Below, piece by piece: positions 15,968 through 23,612 of a stretch of DNA of 51,056 nt. Within the stretch, counting starts at the first letter, position 1. Each line of letters begins with the position of its first letter. Both the position numbers and the translations under genes were made by a program. The notes under the pieces are model-generated. The model had not been told where the DNA came from. It saw only the letters and a program-made list of their open reading frames with translations, and searched no databases. Origin of the DNA: Mesorhizobium huakuii (GTDB lineage Bacteria; Pseudomonadota; Alphaproteobacteria; Rhizobiales; Rhizobiaceae); the NCBI RefSeq assembly GCF_030160235.1, contig NZ_BSNY01000068.1:1-51056 (forward strand). The letters run 5' to 3'.

Positions 15968-18334
15968 TCAGTCCCTCGTCTTCAGGACAGCCACGAGATC
16001 GAGCTTGTCGACCCTGCGGCGGATTGTGATGAAACTGGCAATGGCCGCGCCGATGACCAGGAGCGCGGCGATGGCATAACTGCTGCGATCGATCACGGCG
16101 GGGATCTGAAACGACTCGCTCGCGCGCGCCGACGCGATCAATTCGATCAGGTACCGTCCGATCAGGAGCCCGGCGGGGATGGCCACAATCAGCTCCAAGG
16201 CAAGCTCGCTGACAATGACGGCACATACCTCGCGCCGCGTCAGTCCGACTATGCGCAGGCTGGCCAATTCCCAGGCGCGCTCCTGCAGGGCGATGCGGGC
16301 ACTGTTGTAGACCACGCCTATGGCGATCAGCATTCCAAACCCCAAGAGGACCAGCGCGCCGATAACCACCATTCCGCCGATCGTTTCGTTGAACAGCGCA
16401 AACCACAGGGCCTTGACCGAGCTTGCCTCGATCTTCGGCATTGACCTTATCCTGGACCAGAGCCGATCAGATTGACCCGGATCGATCCTGAGTGCCGCGA
16501 CATTCGCAACGGAACCCTCCCGCATCAGGCGATTGAGTGCGGTGCGCTCCATCGTCACGGACGCCCCCAGAATATCGTCCGAAATCCTGCGGACGGTGAC
16601 TTCCCTGACGGCCCGGCTGCCTTCGAGCACCTCGATCGTGACACTGTCGCCGACGTTGAGGTCTAGCTGCCTCGCGATCGTCCGGCTGAGCATGATGCCA
16701 TCGGAGGGTACGGCAATCGGCCGTAGCGCGCTGTCTCTCAGCACCTTGAGCTCGGAACCCGAATCCAGACCAGTAGCCGAGGTGCGATAGGAGCGATGGC
16801 CAGCTCGCAATGTGACCGGCACGACTCGCTGCACTTCAGCCTCAAGCACGCCAGGTATCGCCCGCAGCTCGTAGAGTGCATCCGCCGAGACCGGTTCCGT
16901 GAAGGTGACAAACGCGTCACCGCGCTCGATGCGTCCAAAACTCACATCGATCATGTAGTCGATGGCGTCGAACCAGTAGAGCCCGAACAGAATGAGCGGA
17001 ATGGCCAGCGCGATTCCGACGGTCGTCAACAGCGTCCGCACGGGCCGTCCGAGGATCGTGCGCGCAGCTATCACGTACTGAAGCGGAATTCGCTGGCTTC
17101 CAATCGCCTGCAGCCAGCTGAATGTGTGCAACGCGGGCGGCGTCTCGGGGCGCATGGCTTCGGCGGGAGCAAGCATGGCAATCCGGTATACCGCCGATGC
17201 CGCGGCAAGGTTCGCCGCGCCGACGCTGACAAGGGTCGCCGCGACGAGCAGCCATGGCTCCAGTTGCGCCTCCAGCGATGGAAACCGGAAGAAAGCGCCA
17301 TAGCTCCCGACAACCCCAATCGCGAACCAGCGCCCCACGACCAGACCTATCGCCGATCCCAGCAATGCGATGGCGGTGACCAGCTTGAAGTAGTGGAAGG
17401 CGATGGTCCGATTCGCAAACCCCAACGCCTTCAGCGAAGCGATCTGCCCCCGTTGTGCTTCCACCATCCTGCCGATAACGACGTTGAGCAGGAACGCCGC
17501 GATGCCGAAGAAGACCGACGGCATGACGATGCTCAGTGTCTCCTGCTCCGCCAATTCATCCTTGAGAAAGCGGTGCGACGGCTGATCGCTCCGGCCATAG
17601 GCTCCGGTGCCGCCGTATGGCGCCAGCAAGCGATCGACCTCTTCCAGGACATGCTGCGGCCCTGCGCCGGGCGCCAGGGTCATCAGCGCGTCGTTGAAGG
17701 CGCCTCTCATGTCGAAGGCGCTTGCCACCGCATCCTCGCTTGCCCACACCACCACGAAATTCCGATCGTCCGGAAGCGGCACCGCGGCGCGGGTGGCAAA
17801 GATGAATTCGGGTGACAGGGCGGTGCCCACGACGCGGAAGCCTTGCAGCCGGCCATTGAGCACCACCTCCATGGTTTCTCCGCTCCGCACGGCGCGCGCC
17901 TCGGCATACGCCGCGTTGATGATGACTTCTTCCGGATGCAGCGGATCGGGCCAGCGTCCCTGCACGAGATGCAGGCGGTTGAGCAACGGCTGGCCCGCGG
18001 CCGGGAGCGAGATGACGCGCCCCGAGATCGGAAGGTTGGTGTCCTCGCGGATCACGCGTACCGGCTCGGCGACGCGCGGCTCCACAATGCCAATGCCGTT
18101 GATTTCGCGCAGCCGATCGACGATCGAGAGCGGCGCGCGCGTCATGCCCACGAAGATGTCGGCGAAACGTTCGTTGCGGTAGTGCGCCTCCATGGCGCCG
18201 ATCAGCGCCTGGTAGTTCGACACCGACATCACGAAGACGGCCACGCCGGCCGCGACGAGCAGCGCGATGCTGAGGACCTGAAGCCGCATCGACCAGAGGT
18301 CGCGCGCCACCTTGATGTCCAGGACGTTCACCAT
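15968..18334 (-). CDS. ABC exporter permease with two FtsX domains
   Basis: The 788-residue protein begins with a membrane helix (about 13-35), followed by a large extracytoplasmic domain. It then has a first FtsX-type membrane block (about 260-380), a second extracytoplasmic domain (about 440-640) and a second FtsX block at the C terminus. This is the layout of MacB/LolC-like and larger FtsX permeases that act with a MacB-type ATPase on substrates in the periplasm or outer membrane leaflet. The ATG at 18334 overlaps the ATPase stop (ATGGTGA); the same frame continues upstream through the ATPase gene, but that extension is a shadow. Substrate unknown. Confidence 0.87.
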   Translation of the reverse strand: MVNVLDIKVARDLWSMRLQVLSIALLVAAGVAVFVMSVSNYQALIGAMEAHYRNERFADIFVGMTRAPLSIVDRLREINGIGIVEPRVAEPVRVIREDTNLPISGRVISLPAAGQPLLNRLHLVQGRWPDPLHPEEVIINAAYAEARAVRSGETMEVVLNGRLQGFRVVGTALSPEFIFATRAAVPLPDDRNFVVVWASEDAVASAFDMRGAFNDALMTLAPGAGPQHVLEEVDRLLAPYGGTGAYGRSDQPSHRFLKDELAEQETLSIVMPSVFFGIAAFLLNVVIGRMVEAQRGQIASLKALGFANRTIAFHYFKLVTAIALLGSAIGLVVGRWFAIGVVGSYGAFFRFPSLEAQLEPWLLVAATLVSVGAANLAAASAVYRIAMLAPAEAMRPETPPALHTFSWLQAIGSQRIPLQYVIAARTILGRPVRTLLTTVGIALAIPLILFGLYWFDAIDYMIDVSFGRIERGDAFVTFTEPVSADALYELRAIPGVLEAEVQRVVPVTLRAGHRSYRTSATGLDSGSELKVLRDSALRPIAVPSDGIMLSRTIARQLDLNVGDSVTIEVLEGSRAVREVTVRRISDDILGASVTMERTALNRLMREGSVANVAALRIDPGQSDRLWSRIRSMPKIEASSVKALWFALFNETIGGMVVIGALVLLGFGMLIAIGVVYNSARIALQERAWELASLRIVGLTRREVCAVIVSELALELIVAIPAGLLIGRYLIELIASARASESFQIPAVIDRSSYAIAALLVIGAAIASFITIRRRVDKLDLVAVLKTRD

Positions 18335-19077
18335 GTCACATCCTCGGCCCGGATGCGCCGCGGATTCGGTTCTTCCTTGACGATGCGCCCGCCGCTCAGC
18401 CGCAACACGCGATGAGCCATCCCCGCGATTGCCGAGTTGTGAGTGATCACGGCGGTCGTCGTGTTCAGCTCCGCATTGACCTTGGCGATTGCCGCCAGAA
18501 CCAGCCTGCCGGTGTCGACGTCGAGCGCGCCGGTCGGCTCGTCGCAGAGCAGGATATCCGGCCGCTTCACGATTGCGCGTGCCACCGCGACGCGCTGCTG
18601 TTCTCCACCGGACAGTTGTGAAGGAAAGTGACCGGCGCGATGCGACAGTCCAACGAGTTCGAGCGCCTCGGCCGGTGTCATCGGATTGCTGGCGATCTGC
18701 GCGACCAGCCGCACGTTCTCCTCGACAGTGAGGCTCGGTATCAGGTTGTAGAATTGAAATACGAAGCCGACATGCTCGCGCCTGTATGTCGTGAGCTGCT
18801 CGTCGCTGGCTCCGGTCAGTTCGTGATCTCGCCAGGTCGCAGTGCCTGACGTCGGAGCGTCCAATCCGCCGAGGATGTTGAGCAGGGTCGATTTTCCCGA
18901 ACCCGAGGGGCCAAGAAGAATGATGAATTCGCCTTGTCGGATATCGAGGTCGACGTCCTTCAGCGCCACGACACGTGAATCGCCCGCGCCATAGACCTTG
19001 GTCAATCCCCGGGCCACGAATACCGGGGCGAAGGGTTGCTTTGCTGAACTCTCCATGTCTTGTCCTTGGACTGGCAT
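18328..19077 (-). CDS. ABC exporter ATPase (MacB/LolD type)
   Basis: The 249-residue protein has Walker A GPSGSGKS (56-63), Q-loop, signature LSGGEQ (155-160), Walker B ILLCDE (175-180), and the D-loop and H-loop in order. This subfamily drives mechanotransmission by FtsX-like permeases rather than classical import. Two starts are possible: ATG 19077 with GGAG 6 bases upstream, and ATG 19056 with AAGGA 6 bases upstream; the first is given. It is the first gene of a three-gene exporter operon, and a palindromic FNR-like box lies 60 bases upstream. Confidence 0.9.
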   Translation of the reverse strand: MPVQGQDMESSAKQPFAPVFVARGLTKVYGAGDSRVVALKDVDLDIRQGEFIILLGPSGSGKSTLLNILGGLDAPTSGTATWRDHELTGASDEQLTTYRREHVGFVFQFYNLIPSLTVEENVRLVAQIASNPMTPAEALELVGLSHRAGHFPSQLSGGEQQRVAVARAIVKRPDILLCDEPTGALDVDTGRLVLAAIAKVNAELNTTTAVITHNSAIAGMAHRVLRLSGGRIVKEEPNPRRIRAEDVTW

Positions 19078-19418
19078 GCGGACTCCGGTTCCAGCCCACG
19101 CCGGAAAGGTGCTACAGTCTGGACGGCTCGATCACCTTGACTCTCGTCAAGTCGGAACGTTGGTAAGCAAACCGGGGTCCAGTAGGAAGGGCCCAGCCCG
19201 GGTGCACCGCATGCTCATGACAGTGCAACTATTGGATCGGCATCACGCGCATCCATAATCCGCACGGGTGAACCCAGACACGGACGACTGCTTCGCGCCT
19301 CATCTTTGCCATAGGGGGTCAGCTTCTGCGATTCCTGAAAGCCACGTCTTCTGGGCCACCTAGCGTCGTGGTCGCGCCAACGAAGGATCTTCGGTCCTTT
19401 CCGAACTGAGCGACCGGA
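19078..19418. other. Intergenic region between the exporter operon and the sensor kinase
   Basis: These 341 bases hold the FNR/FixK-like palindrome at 19137-19150 near the exporter start. I see no gene or clear terminator in the remainder, although the sensor kinase gene ends at 19419 and the exporter operon reads away from it. Confidence 0.5.
19137..19150 (-). promoter_or_regulatory. Palindromic FNR/FixK-type box upstream of the ABC exporter
   Basis: The site TTGACTCTCGTCAA is a perfect inverted repeat (TTGAC-N4-GTCAA), close to the FNR/FixK/DNR consensus TTGAT-N4-ATCAA. With the centre at -41.5 the transcript would start near 19102, and the -10 element would be TAGCAC at 19114-19109, giving a leader of about 25 bases before ATG 19077. 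Confidence 0.6.
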
Positions 19419-20780
19419 TCAGGATGAAGCTGTCTGCTTGGGCTCGCTTGCGATTGGGAGCTTAACACTTGCTTCGAAACCGGACCGCGTCCCGGGTCTC
19501 GGCGATCTGAGGGCGACAGAGCTGCCTATGCGGTCGGCAATCGTCGAAACGATTGATAACCCTATTCCGCTGCCGCGGGCCGAAGCTCCGCCTCGCTCGA
19601 AACGGTCAGCCAGTTTCGCCAGTGCCTCGGGCGCCACGACGGGTCCATCGTTTGAAACCGTGAGCAACCCATCTGGCTCGAGCGTCACTTCGACTGGGCA
19701 GGAGTCGCTGCCATAGCGCAAGGCATTCTCGACGAGGTTGCGGCACACGATTCCAACGGCATCGGGATCGATGTCGGACATTACAGAGGTTTCCGGCAGG
19801 CGAAGGACGACCCTATCCTCCCGTGGCATGCCTCTGCGCAAGTCATCGACCACGACACGCAGGGCAGCGCGCAGGTCGGATGTACGTTCTAATCGGAGCC
19901 GGCTGCCCTCCGCCCGGGCGAACTGCATGAGCCGCTCGGCCCGCACCGTCAATCGCTTGAGGGTCGCCTCGATGTCCGCTGCCCGCTGTTCGATTTGCGG
20001 TTCGCTGGTTTCCTTCCGGATGCGCTGCGCCTGGGCAATCGCGCCGGCGAGCGGGGTCCTGAGTTCATGCGCGGTGTTGGCGGCGAGGCTGCGTTCGGCC
20101 TCGAAGGCGGCCCTGAGCCGCCTGAGCAGCGCGTTCAAGGTGTCGGCCAACGGGTCGAGCTCGCTGGGCAGTTCATCGGACACGAGAGGCCCAAGGTCCT
20201 TCTCGCTTCGGGTTTCGAGCTGTTCGCGGAACGCCCGCAGCGGTTTTGTGCTTCTCCGGACCGCCAGCAGCACGGCGGCAAGCGCGGCCGGAATCACCAG
20301 GAGGATCGGCAATCCGAGGCCAATCTGGACATCCCTCACCACCTGAGCCCGGTGGGCGAGCGGTTCGGCCATCGTGATACGCACCGTCCCCTGCAGGGCC
20401 TCCTCGCTGTATAGGCGATGCGTCGCAGTCCGGCCGAAGCCGGGCGCTTCATAAGGCGGGAACACGGCGAGGTCGGCAGCATGGGACTGAAGCAAAATCT
20501 TGCCCTTGTCGTCGCGGATCACGTAGGTGAGAAGTTCGTCATGGGCGCGGATCGCGCCAAGGCGCTGGCTGGCGACGTCTTCGTCCTCGCGGCCCACGAT
20601 GTCCAGGACCGCCAAGGGAAGCAGGCGCTGCGCGGTCTCCTGGAGGGAGGAATCGAAGACATCCTCGATGCCGTGCCGCAGCAGGACAGCGGTCGCCCAC
20701 GCCGCGCCGGCCCAGATCATGAGCAGAACCCCTCCAAGCGTCAGGAGGAGCCTGCCCTGTAGGCTTCGGGGGCGCCTCAC
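19419..20780 (-). CDS. Sensor histidine kinase (two-component system)
   Basis: The 453-residue protein has two membrane helices (about 10-34 and 155-175) around a small periplasmic sensor domain, then a HAMP-like linker, HisKA with the phospho-acceptor in ANTAHELRTPL, and an HATPase_c domain with the N box (NLVENALRYG) and G box (GSGIGLSIV). It overlaps the response regulator stop (ATGA at 20777-20780), so the pair is cotranscribed. The pair diverges from the PepSY/cytochrome/DUF2271/ApbE genes, so the likely signal concerns metal or redox state of the envelope; the ligand is unknown. Confidence 0.92.
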   Translation of the reverse strand: MRRPRSLQGRLLLTLGGVLLMIWAGAAWATAVLLRHGIEDVFDSSLQETAQRLLPLAVLDIVGREDEDVASQRLGAIRAHDELLTYVIRDDKGKILLQSHAADLAVFPPYEAPGFGRTATHRLYSEEALQGTVRITMAEPLAHRAQVVRDVQIGLGLPILLVIPAALAAVLLAVRRSTKPLRAFREQLETRSEKDLGPLVSDELPSELDPLADTLNALLRRLRAAFEAERSLAANTAHELRTPLAGAIAQAQRIRKETSEPQIEQRAADIEATLKRLTVRAERLMQFARAEGSRLRLERTSDLRAALRVVVDDLRRGMPREDRVVLRLPETSVMSDIDPDAVGIVCRNLVENALRYGSDSCPVEVTLEPDGLLTVSNDGPVVAPEALAKLADRFERGGASARGSGIGLSIVSTIADRIGSSVALRSPRPGTRSGFEASVKLPIASEPKQTASS

Positions 20781-21436
20781 GCCTGAGCCAACCTGTAGCC
20801 GAGGCCCCGCTCGGTCTCGATGAGGTCGGTGCCGAGCTTCTTGCGCAGCCTGCTGACATGAACCTCGATCGTGTTGCTTTCCACCTCGGCATCGAAATCA
20901 TAGAGCTTTTCCTCGAGCTGCGCCTTGGAGAGCAACTGGCCGGGCCGCGTCAGGAACGCCTCCAGCAGTGCCCATTCGCGGGCTGTCAGCTGAACGGCCT
21001 TGCCGTCCCGACGCACATTTCGGCGGGCGATGTCGATGTCGAGCGAACGAAGCCGGATGATGGGGTTGGGATTGCCTGAATATCGGCGCGCGACCGAGCC
21101 GATGCGCGCCGACAGCTCGTCGAGATCGAACGGCTTGACCATGTAGTCGTCCGCCCCTGCGGTCAGCCCTTCGATCCTGTCCGACACCTGGTCGAGCGCT
21201 GTGAGCACGATGACGGGCGTGACATCTCCGGCGGCCCGCAATGCACGAAGGAACACGATGCCCCTTCCGTCGGGCAGCATCAGGTCAAGCAGGATCAGGT
21301 CGTAGGCCGCACCCGCCATCGCGTCCCTGGCCGCGTCGATCCGCGAGACCCAGTCCACCGAATGGCCGTCACCGACGATCTGGTCGCGTACGGCCGCGCC
21401 CAGCACGCTATCGTCCTCTATGAGCAGGATTCGCAT
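20777..21436 (-). CDS. OmpR-family response regulator
   Basis: The 219-residue protein has a receiver domain with acidic pair Glu7-Asp8-Asp9, phospho-acceptor Asp51 (LILLDLMLPDG) and Lys101 (MVKPFD). A C-terminal winged-helix DNA-binding domain follows (RDGKAVQLTAREWALLEAFL, then VEVHVSRLRKKLG-like pattern). It is the first gene of the two-component operon. The promoter region it shares with the divergent PepSY gene contains paired CTGAxG direct repeats (21481-21529), the best candidate for its own operator. Confidence 0.93.
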   Translation of the reverse strand: MRILLIEDDSVLGAAVRDQIVGDGHSVDWVSRIDAARDAMAGAAYDLILLDLMLPDGRGIVFLRALRAAGDVTPVIVLTALDQVSDRIEGLTAGADDYMVKPFDLDELSARIGSVARRYSGNPNPIIRLRSLDIDIARRNVRRDGKAVQLTAREWALLEAFLTRPGQLLSKAQLEEKLYDFDAEVESNTIEVHVSRLRKKLGTDLIETERGLGYRLAQA

Positions 21437-21480
21437 TTTCGTTCGCCCTTCGCGGTCACAGCCTTCCTTGCCGGACGTTC

Positions 21481-21529
21481 CTGACGCCCGGCTGAAGCGG
21501 ATTGCGCGTAAACTTCAGGATAGCGTCAG
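21481..21529. promoter_or_regulatory. Predicted response-regulator operator (CTGAxG direct repeats)
   Basis: CTGACG (21481-21486) and CTGAAG (21492-21497) form a direct repeat with an 11-base period. On the minus strand CTGACG (21529-21524) and CTGAAG (21518-21513) form the same repeat facing it. One helical turn between half-sites is typical of OmpR-family dimers. The same pair occurs at 22634-22650. Position between the regulator gene and the PepSY gene suggests autoregulation and control of the operon. Confidence 0.6.
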
Positions 21530-21582
21530 CTTGGCCGTGCACTTTGCGCTGGCGCAAATCGGTTCGAACGGAGTCCTGGCCC

Positions 21583-21894
21583 ATGCGGCTTGCCCTGATA
21601 ATTCTTGCGTGTGTCGCGTCCCTCTCCGCAGGGCCGGTGCGCGCCGATGACGAATGCTTCGTGCCGATGGCGGACTGGAAGCCGAGGGAGGCCGTTGCCA
21701 CTCTGGCGGCCCAGCATGGCTGGACCGTGCGTCGGATCAAAATCCACGACGGCTGCTATGAAATCGACGGCATCGACGCCCAAGGCCGTCGGATCGAGGT
21801 GACAGTCCAGCCATCCACCCTCGAAATCATCCAGATTGAACCCAGGGGTGACGCCAATCGGCACCAGGACGAAGAAGACCGCGATGACAATTGA
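21583..21894 (+). CDS. Small secreted PepSY-domain protein
   Basis: The 103-residue protein has a signal peptide (MRLALIILACVASLSAGPVRA) followed by one short PepSY-like domain: WKPREAVATLAAQHGWTVRRIK, a central GCYEIDGIDAQGRRIEV strand pair, and a Pro/Glu tail. Proteins of this type are periplasmic and occur next to cytochromes and two-component systems; the domain is thought to bind or modulate partners. The ATG at 21583 is chosen because the signal peptide begins there. It overlaps the cytochrome gene by 11 bases (21884-21894), so the two are coupled. It is the first gene of the predicted regulon. Confidence 0.85.
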   Translation: MRLALIILACVASLSAGPVRADDECFVPMADWKPREAVATLAAQHGWTVRRIKIHDGCYEIDGIDAQGRRIEVTVQPSTLEIIQIEPRGDANRHQDEEDRDDN

Positions 21895-22570
21895 TGACAT
21901 TGCCCCGACCGAGTCCGAGTCCCGCAACGCGGCTGCGCGGCCGGTTCCTGTCTGGGACCCGATGGTCCGTCTCTTCCACTGGAGCCTCGTCGTCGTGTTC
22001 GCCACGGCTTGGCTTACGGCGGAAGATCTCCAGCCCGTTCATCAGCTTGCTGGATACGCGATCGCCGGTCTGGTCGGCTTCAGGATCGTATGGGGTGTCG
22101 TCGGCAGCCGCTACGCCCGCTTCACACAATTCGTCCGTGGACCGGCCCGGACGATCTCCTACATCGCTGACATGGCAGGAAGCCGGGAACGGCGCTACCT
22201 TGGCCACAACCCGGCTGGTGCGGCGATGGTCGTGGCGATCCTGGTGACCCTGTCCGGGACCGCCTTCACCGGATGGCTTATGGAAGCGCCGGACCGCGCC
22301 GCTGCGGCTGTCGCACAGATGCGGATCGTCGCCCCCGCATTCGCAGACAATGATGGCAACGACACTGAGGGCGGGATTGGAGCCGCCGTGGAAGGGCGGG
22401 CCGTGGGTCCGCTCAAGGAAGTCCACGAGGCCCTTGCCAACCTGATGCTACTGCTGGTCGCGCTGCATGTCGGCGGAGTGGTTTTGGCGTCGTTCCGCCA
22501 TCGCGAGAACCTGGTTCTGGCGATGCTCACGGGCCGCAAGAGGCCTCCCGCTCCCGACGACGTCGCCTGA
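21884..22570 (+). CDS. Cytochrome b561-family membrane protein
   Basis: The 228-residue protein has four membrane helices (about 28-46, 52-72, 98-120 and 180-200) and histidines in the positions expected for b-type heme: RLFHWSL in helix 1, PVHQLAGY, and VALHVGGVV in helix 4. It belongs to the Ni/Fe-hydrogenase-type or b561 di-heme family that passes electrons between the quinone pool and periplasmic partners. An insertion of about 45 residues between helices 3 and 4 is rich in Asp, Ala and Gly. It lies in an envelope redox operon and is followed by a strong terminator at 22602. Confidence 0.88.
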   Translation: MTIDDIAPTESESRNAAARPVPVWDPMVRLFHWSLVVVFATAWLTAEDLQPVHQLAGYAIAGLVGFRIVWGVVGSRYARFTQFVRGPARTISYIADMAGSRERRYLGHNPAGAAMVVAILVTLSGTAFTGWLMEAPDRAAAAVAQMRIVAPAFADNDGNDTEGGIGAAVEGRAVGPLKEVHEALANLMLLLVALHVGGVVLASFRHRENLVLAMLTGRKRPPAPDDVA

Positions 22571-22601
22571 ATAGGGACATTTCGCAATAGGTTGCCAATC
22601 C

Positions 22602-22628
22602 GGCCCCGCCGTTTCGGCGGGGCCTTTC
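22602..22628 (+). terminator. Rho-independent terminator after cytochrome b561
   Basis: A perfect 10-base-pair GC stem GGCCCCGCCG/CGGCGGGGCC (22602-22611 and 22615-22624) with loop TTT is followed by TTTCG. It separates the PepSY-cytochrome unit from the next promoter, where a second operator-like repeat occurs. Confidence 0.8.
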
Positions 22629-22633
22629 GATTC

Positions 22634-22695
22634 CTGACGGCAAGCTGAAGCAGAAAACCCATTCCCTTCAGGAGAGGATCAGGTCTGGCCGTCAG
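22634..22695. promoter_or_regulatory. Second predicted response-regulator operator
   Basis: CTGACG (22634-22639) and CTGAAG (22645-22650) repeat the exact arrangement seen at 21481-21497, with GC before the final C in both copies. Facing them on the minus strand are CTGAAG (22671-22666), CCTGAT (22683-22678) and CTGACG (22695-22690), each 12 bases apart. The site lies between the terminator and the acidic-protein gene at 22727, so an internal promoter of the regulon is likely. Confidence 0.6.
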
Positions 22696-22726
22696 AACAG
22701 TGGCAGCAGAAAAAGGAGATCCTGCC

Positions 22727-23089
22727 ATGAAAAAGACCCTTGTCATCTTGCTCGCGTCGACGGCGTTGATCGCCGGGATCGGCCTTCCCGCGTGGAGCGC
22801 GATGCACGGCGCTGGCCTGTTCGAAGGACCGCGCGATGTGGCCCTGACTGCCTTCCGCAACGCAAGTGCTTCCCCAATGCTGGTCAGCGATGATGACAGC
22901 GCTGACCTTAAACACAGTCGCAGCCTGCAACGCGGAGGCGATGATGACGAACATGGCGCAAGCGACGAAGAGGATGACGACGACTCCGATGGCGGCAACG
23001 CCTCCGGCCCGGCTCCGGCCGGGAGCGTGGCTCCCCCGAGCAACGGCCTCTTTGGCACCGGCGCGACGCCCAAGGTCCAGGTGAACTGA
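22727..23089 (+). CDS. Secreted protein with acidic Asp/Glu-rich tail, unknown function
   Basis: The 120-residue protein has a signal peptide (MKKTLVILLASTALIAGIG..WSA) and an Asp/Glu cluster in the second half (runs such as DDDEHGASDEEDDDDSD), followed by Pro/Gly/Ala-rich sequence. I recognise no domain. The Asp run could bind divalent metal ions, which would suit a metal- or redox-responsive operon, but that is inference. ATG 22727 is chosen for the AAAGGAGA site 9 bases upstream and the signal peptide; the upstream in-frame ATG at 22700 has neither. It is the first gene after the second operator and precedes DUF2271. Confidence 0.75.
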   Translation: MKKTLVILLASTALIAGIGLPAWSAMHGAGLFEGPRDVALTAFRNASASPMLVSDDDSADLKHSRSLQRGGDDDEHGASDEEDDDDSDGGNASGPAPAGSVAPPSNGLFGTGATPKVQVN

Positions 23090-23129
23090 GCCAACGGCCC
23101 GCATCACGGCAGATCAAGGAAACAGTCCA

Positions 23130-23600
23130 ATGAAGACCATATTCGCCACCCTGGCTCTGACCACGGCGCTGACACTCCCCGGCATCGCCATGGCGCGGCC
23201 GGTAACCCTCACAACCACGCTGAAGGACTATGGCGGCAACGGGGCCTTCCTCGCCATCTACGTCACAGACCCCAAGGGCACCTACGCCGGCAGCCTGTGG
23301 ATGGCCGGAACCAAGTCCAAGTACTACGAGCACCTGTCCGACTGGTATCGCGCGACGGGCGGCAACACGGCCGAGATCAATGGCATCACCGGAGCGAGCG
23401 TGGGCGCCGGCCGCCGGCTGGAGATCACGCTCGACCTTGCCGACGCGCTCTTTGACGCGGGCTATACCGTTCACATCGACGCGGCCGCCGAGGACATGCG
23501 CGACAGCCCCAACGAGATCGCCGTGCCGCTGACCGCGCAAGGAGCGGGACAATCCGTCCCCGGCCGCCGCTACATCGCGAACTTCAGCTACGGCTTGTAA
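23130..23600 (+). CDS. Periplasmic DUF2271 protein with flavinylation motif
   Basis: The 156-residue protein has a signal peptide cleaved near residue 22 (MKTIFATLAL...AMA) and matches DUF2271. Residues 84-90 read NGITGAS, which fits the ApbE target pattern (D/N)G(A/I/x)(S/T)(G/A)A(S/T); the last residue, Ser90, would carry the FMN. ApbE itself is encoded two genes downstream. DUF2271 proteins occur in flavinylation-associated envelope redox clusters. By position it would take electrons from the PepSY-flavodoxin-reductase protein encoded 12 bases downstream. Flavinylation of Ser instead of Thr is less common but chemically equivalent. Confidence 0.87.
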   Translation: MKTIFATLALTTALTLPGIAMARPVTLTTTLKDYGGNGAFLAIYVTDPKGTYAGSLWMAGTKSKYYEHLSDWYRATGGNTAEINGITGASVGAGRRLEITLDLADALFDAGYTVHIDAAAEDMRDSPNEIAVPLTAQGAGQSVPGRRYIANFSYGL

Positions 23601-23612
23601 GGGGTCGCAACG

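Noticed and set aside
14778-16406. Longer HlyD-type reading
   Set aside because: The extra 147 codons lie inside the permease; the membrane anchor starts at 15965.
15968-19099. 1043-residue reading of the permease with an N-terminal extension
   Set aside because: The upstream part runs over the ABC ATPase gene in another frame; the ATG at 18334 overlaps the ATPase stop in the usual way.
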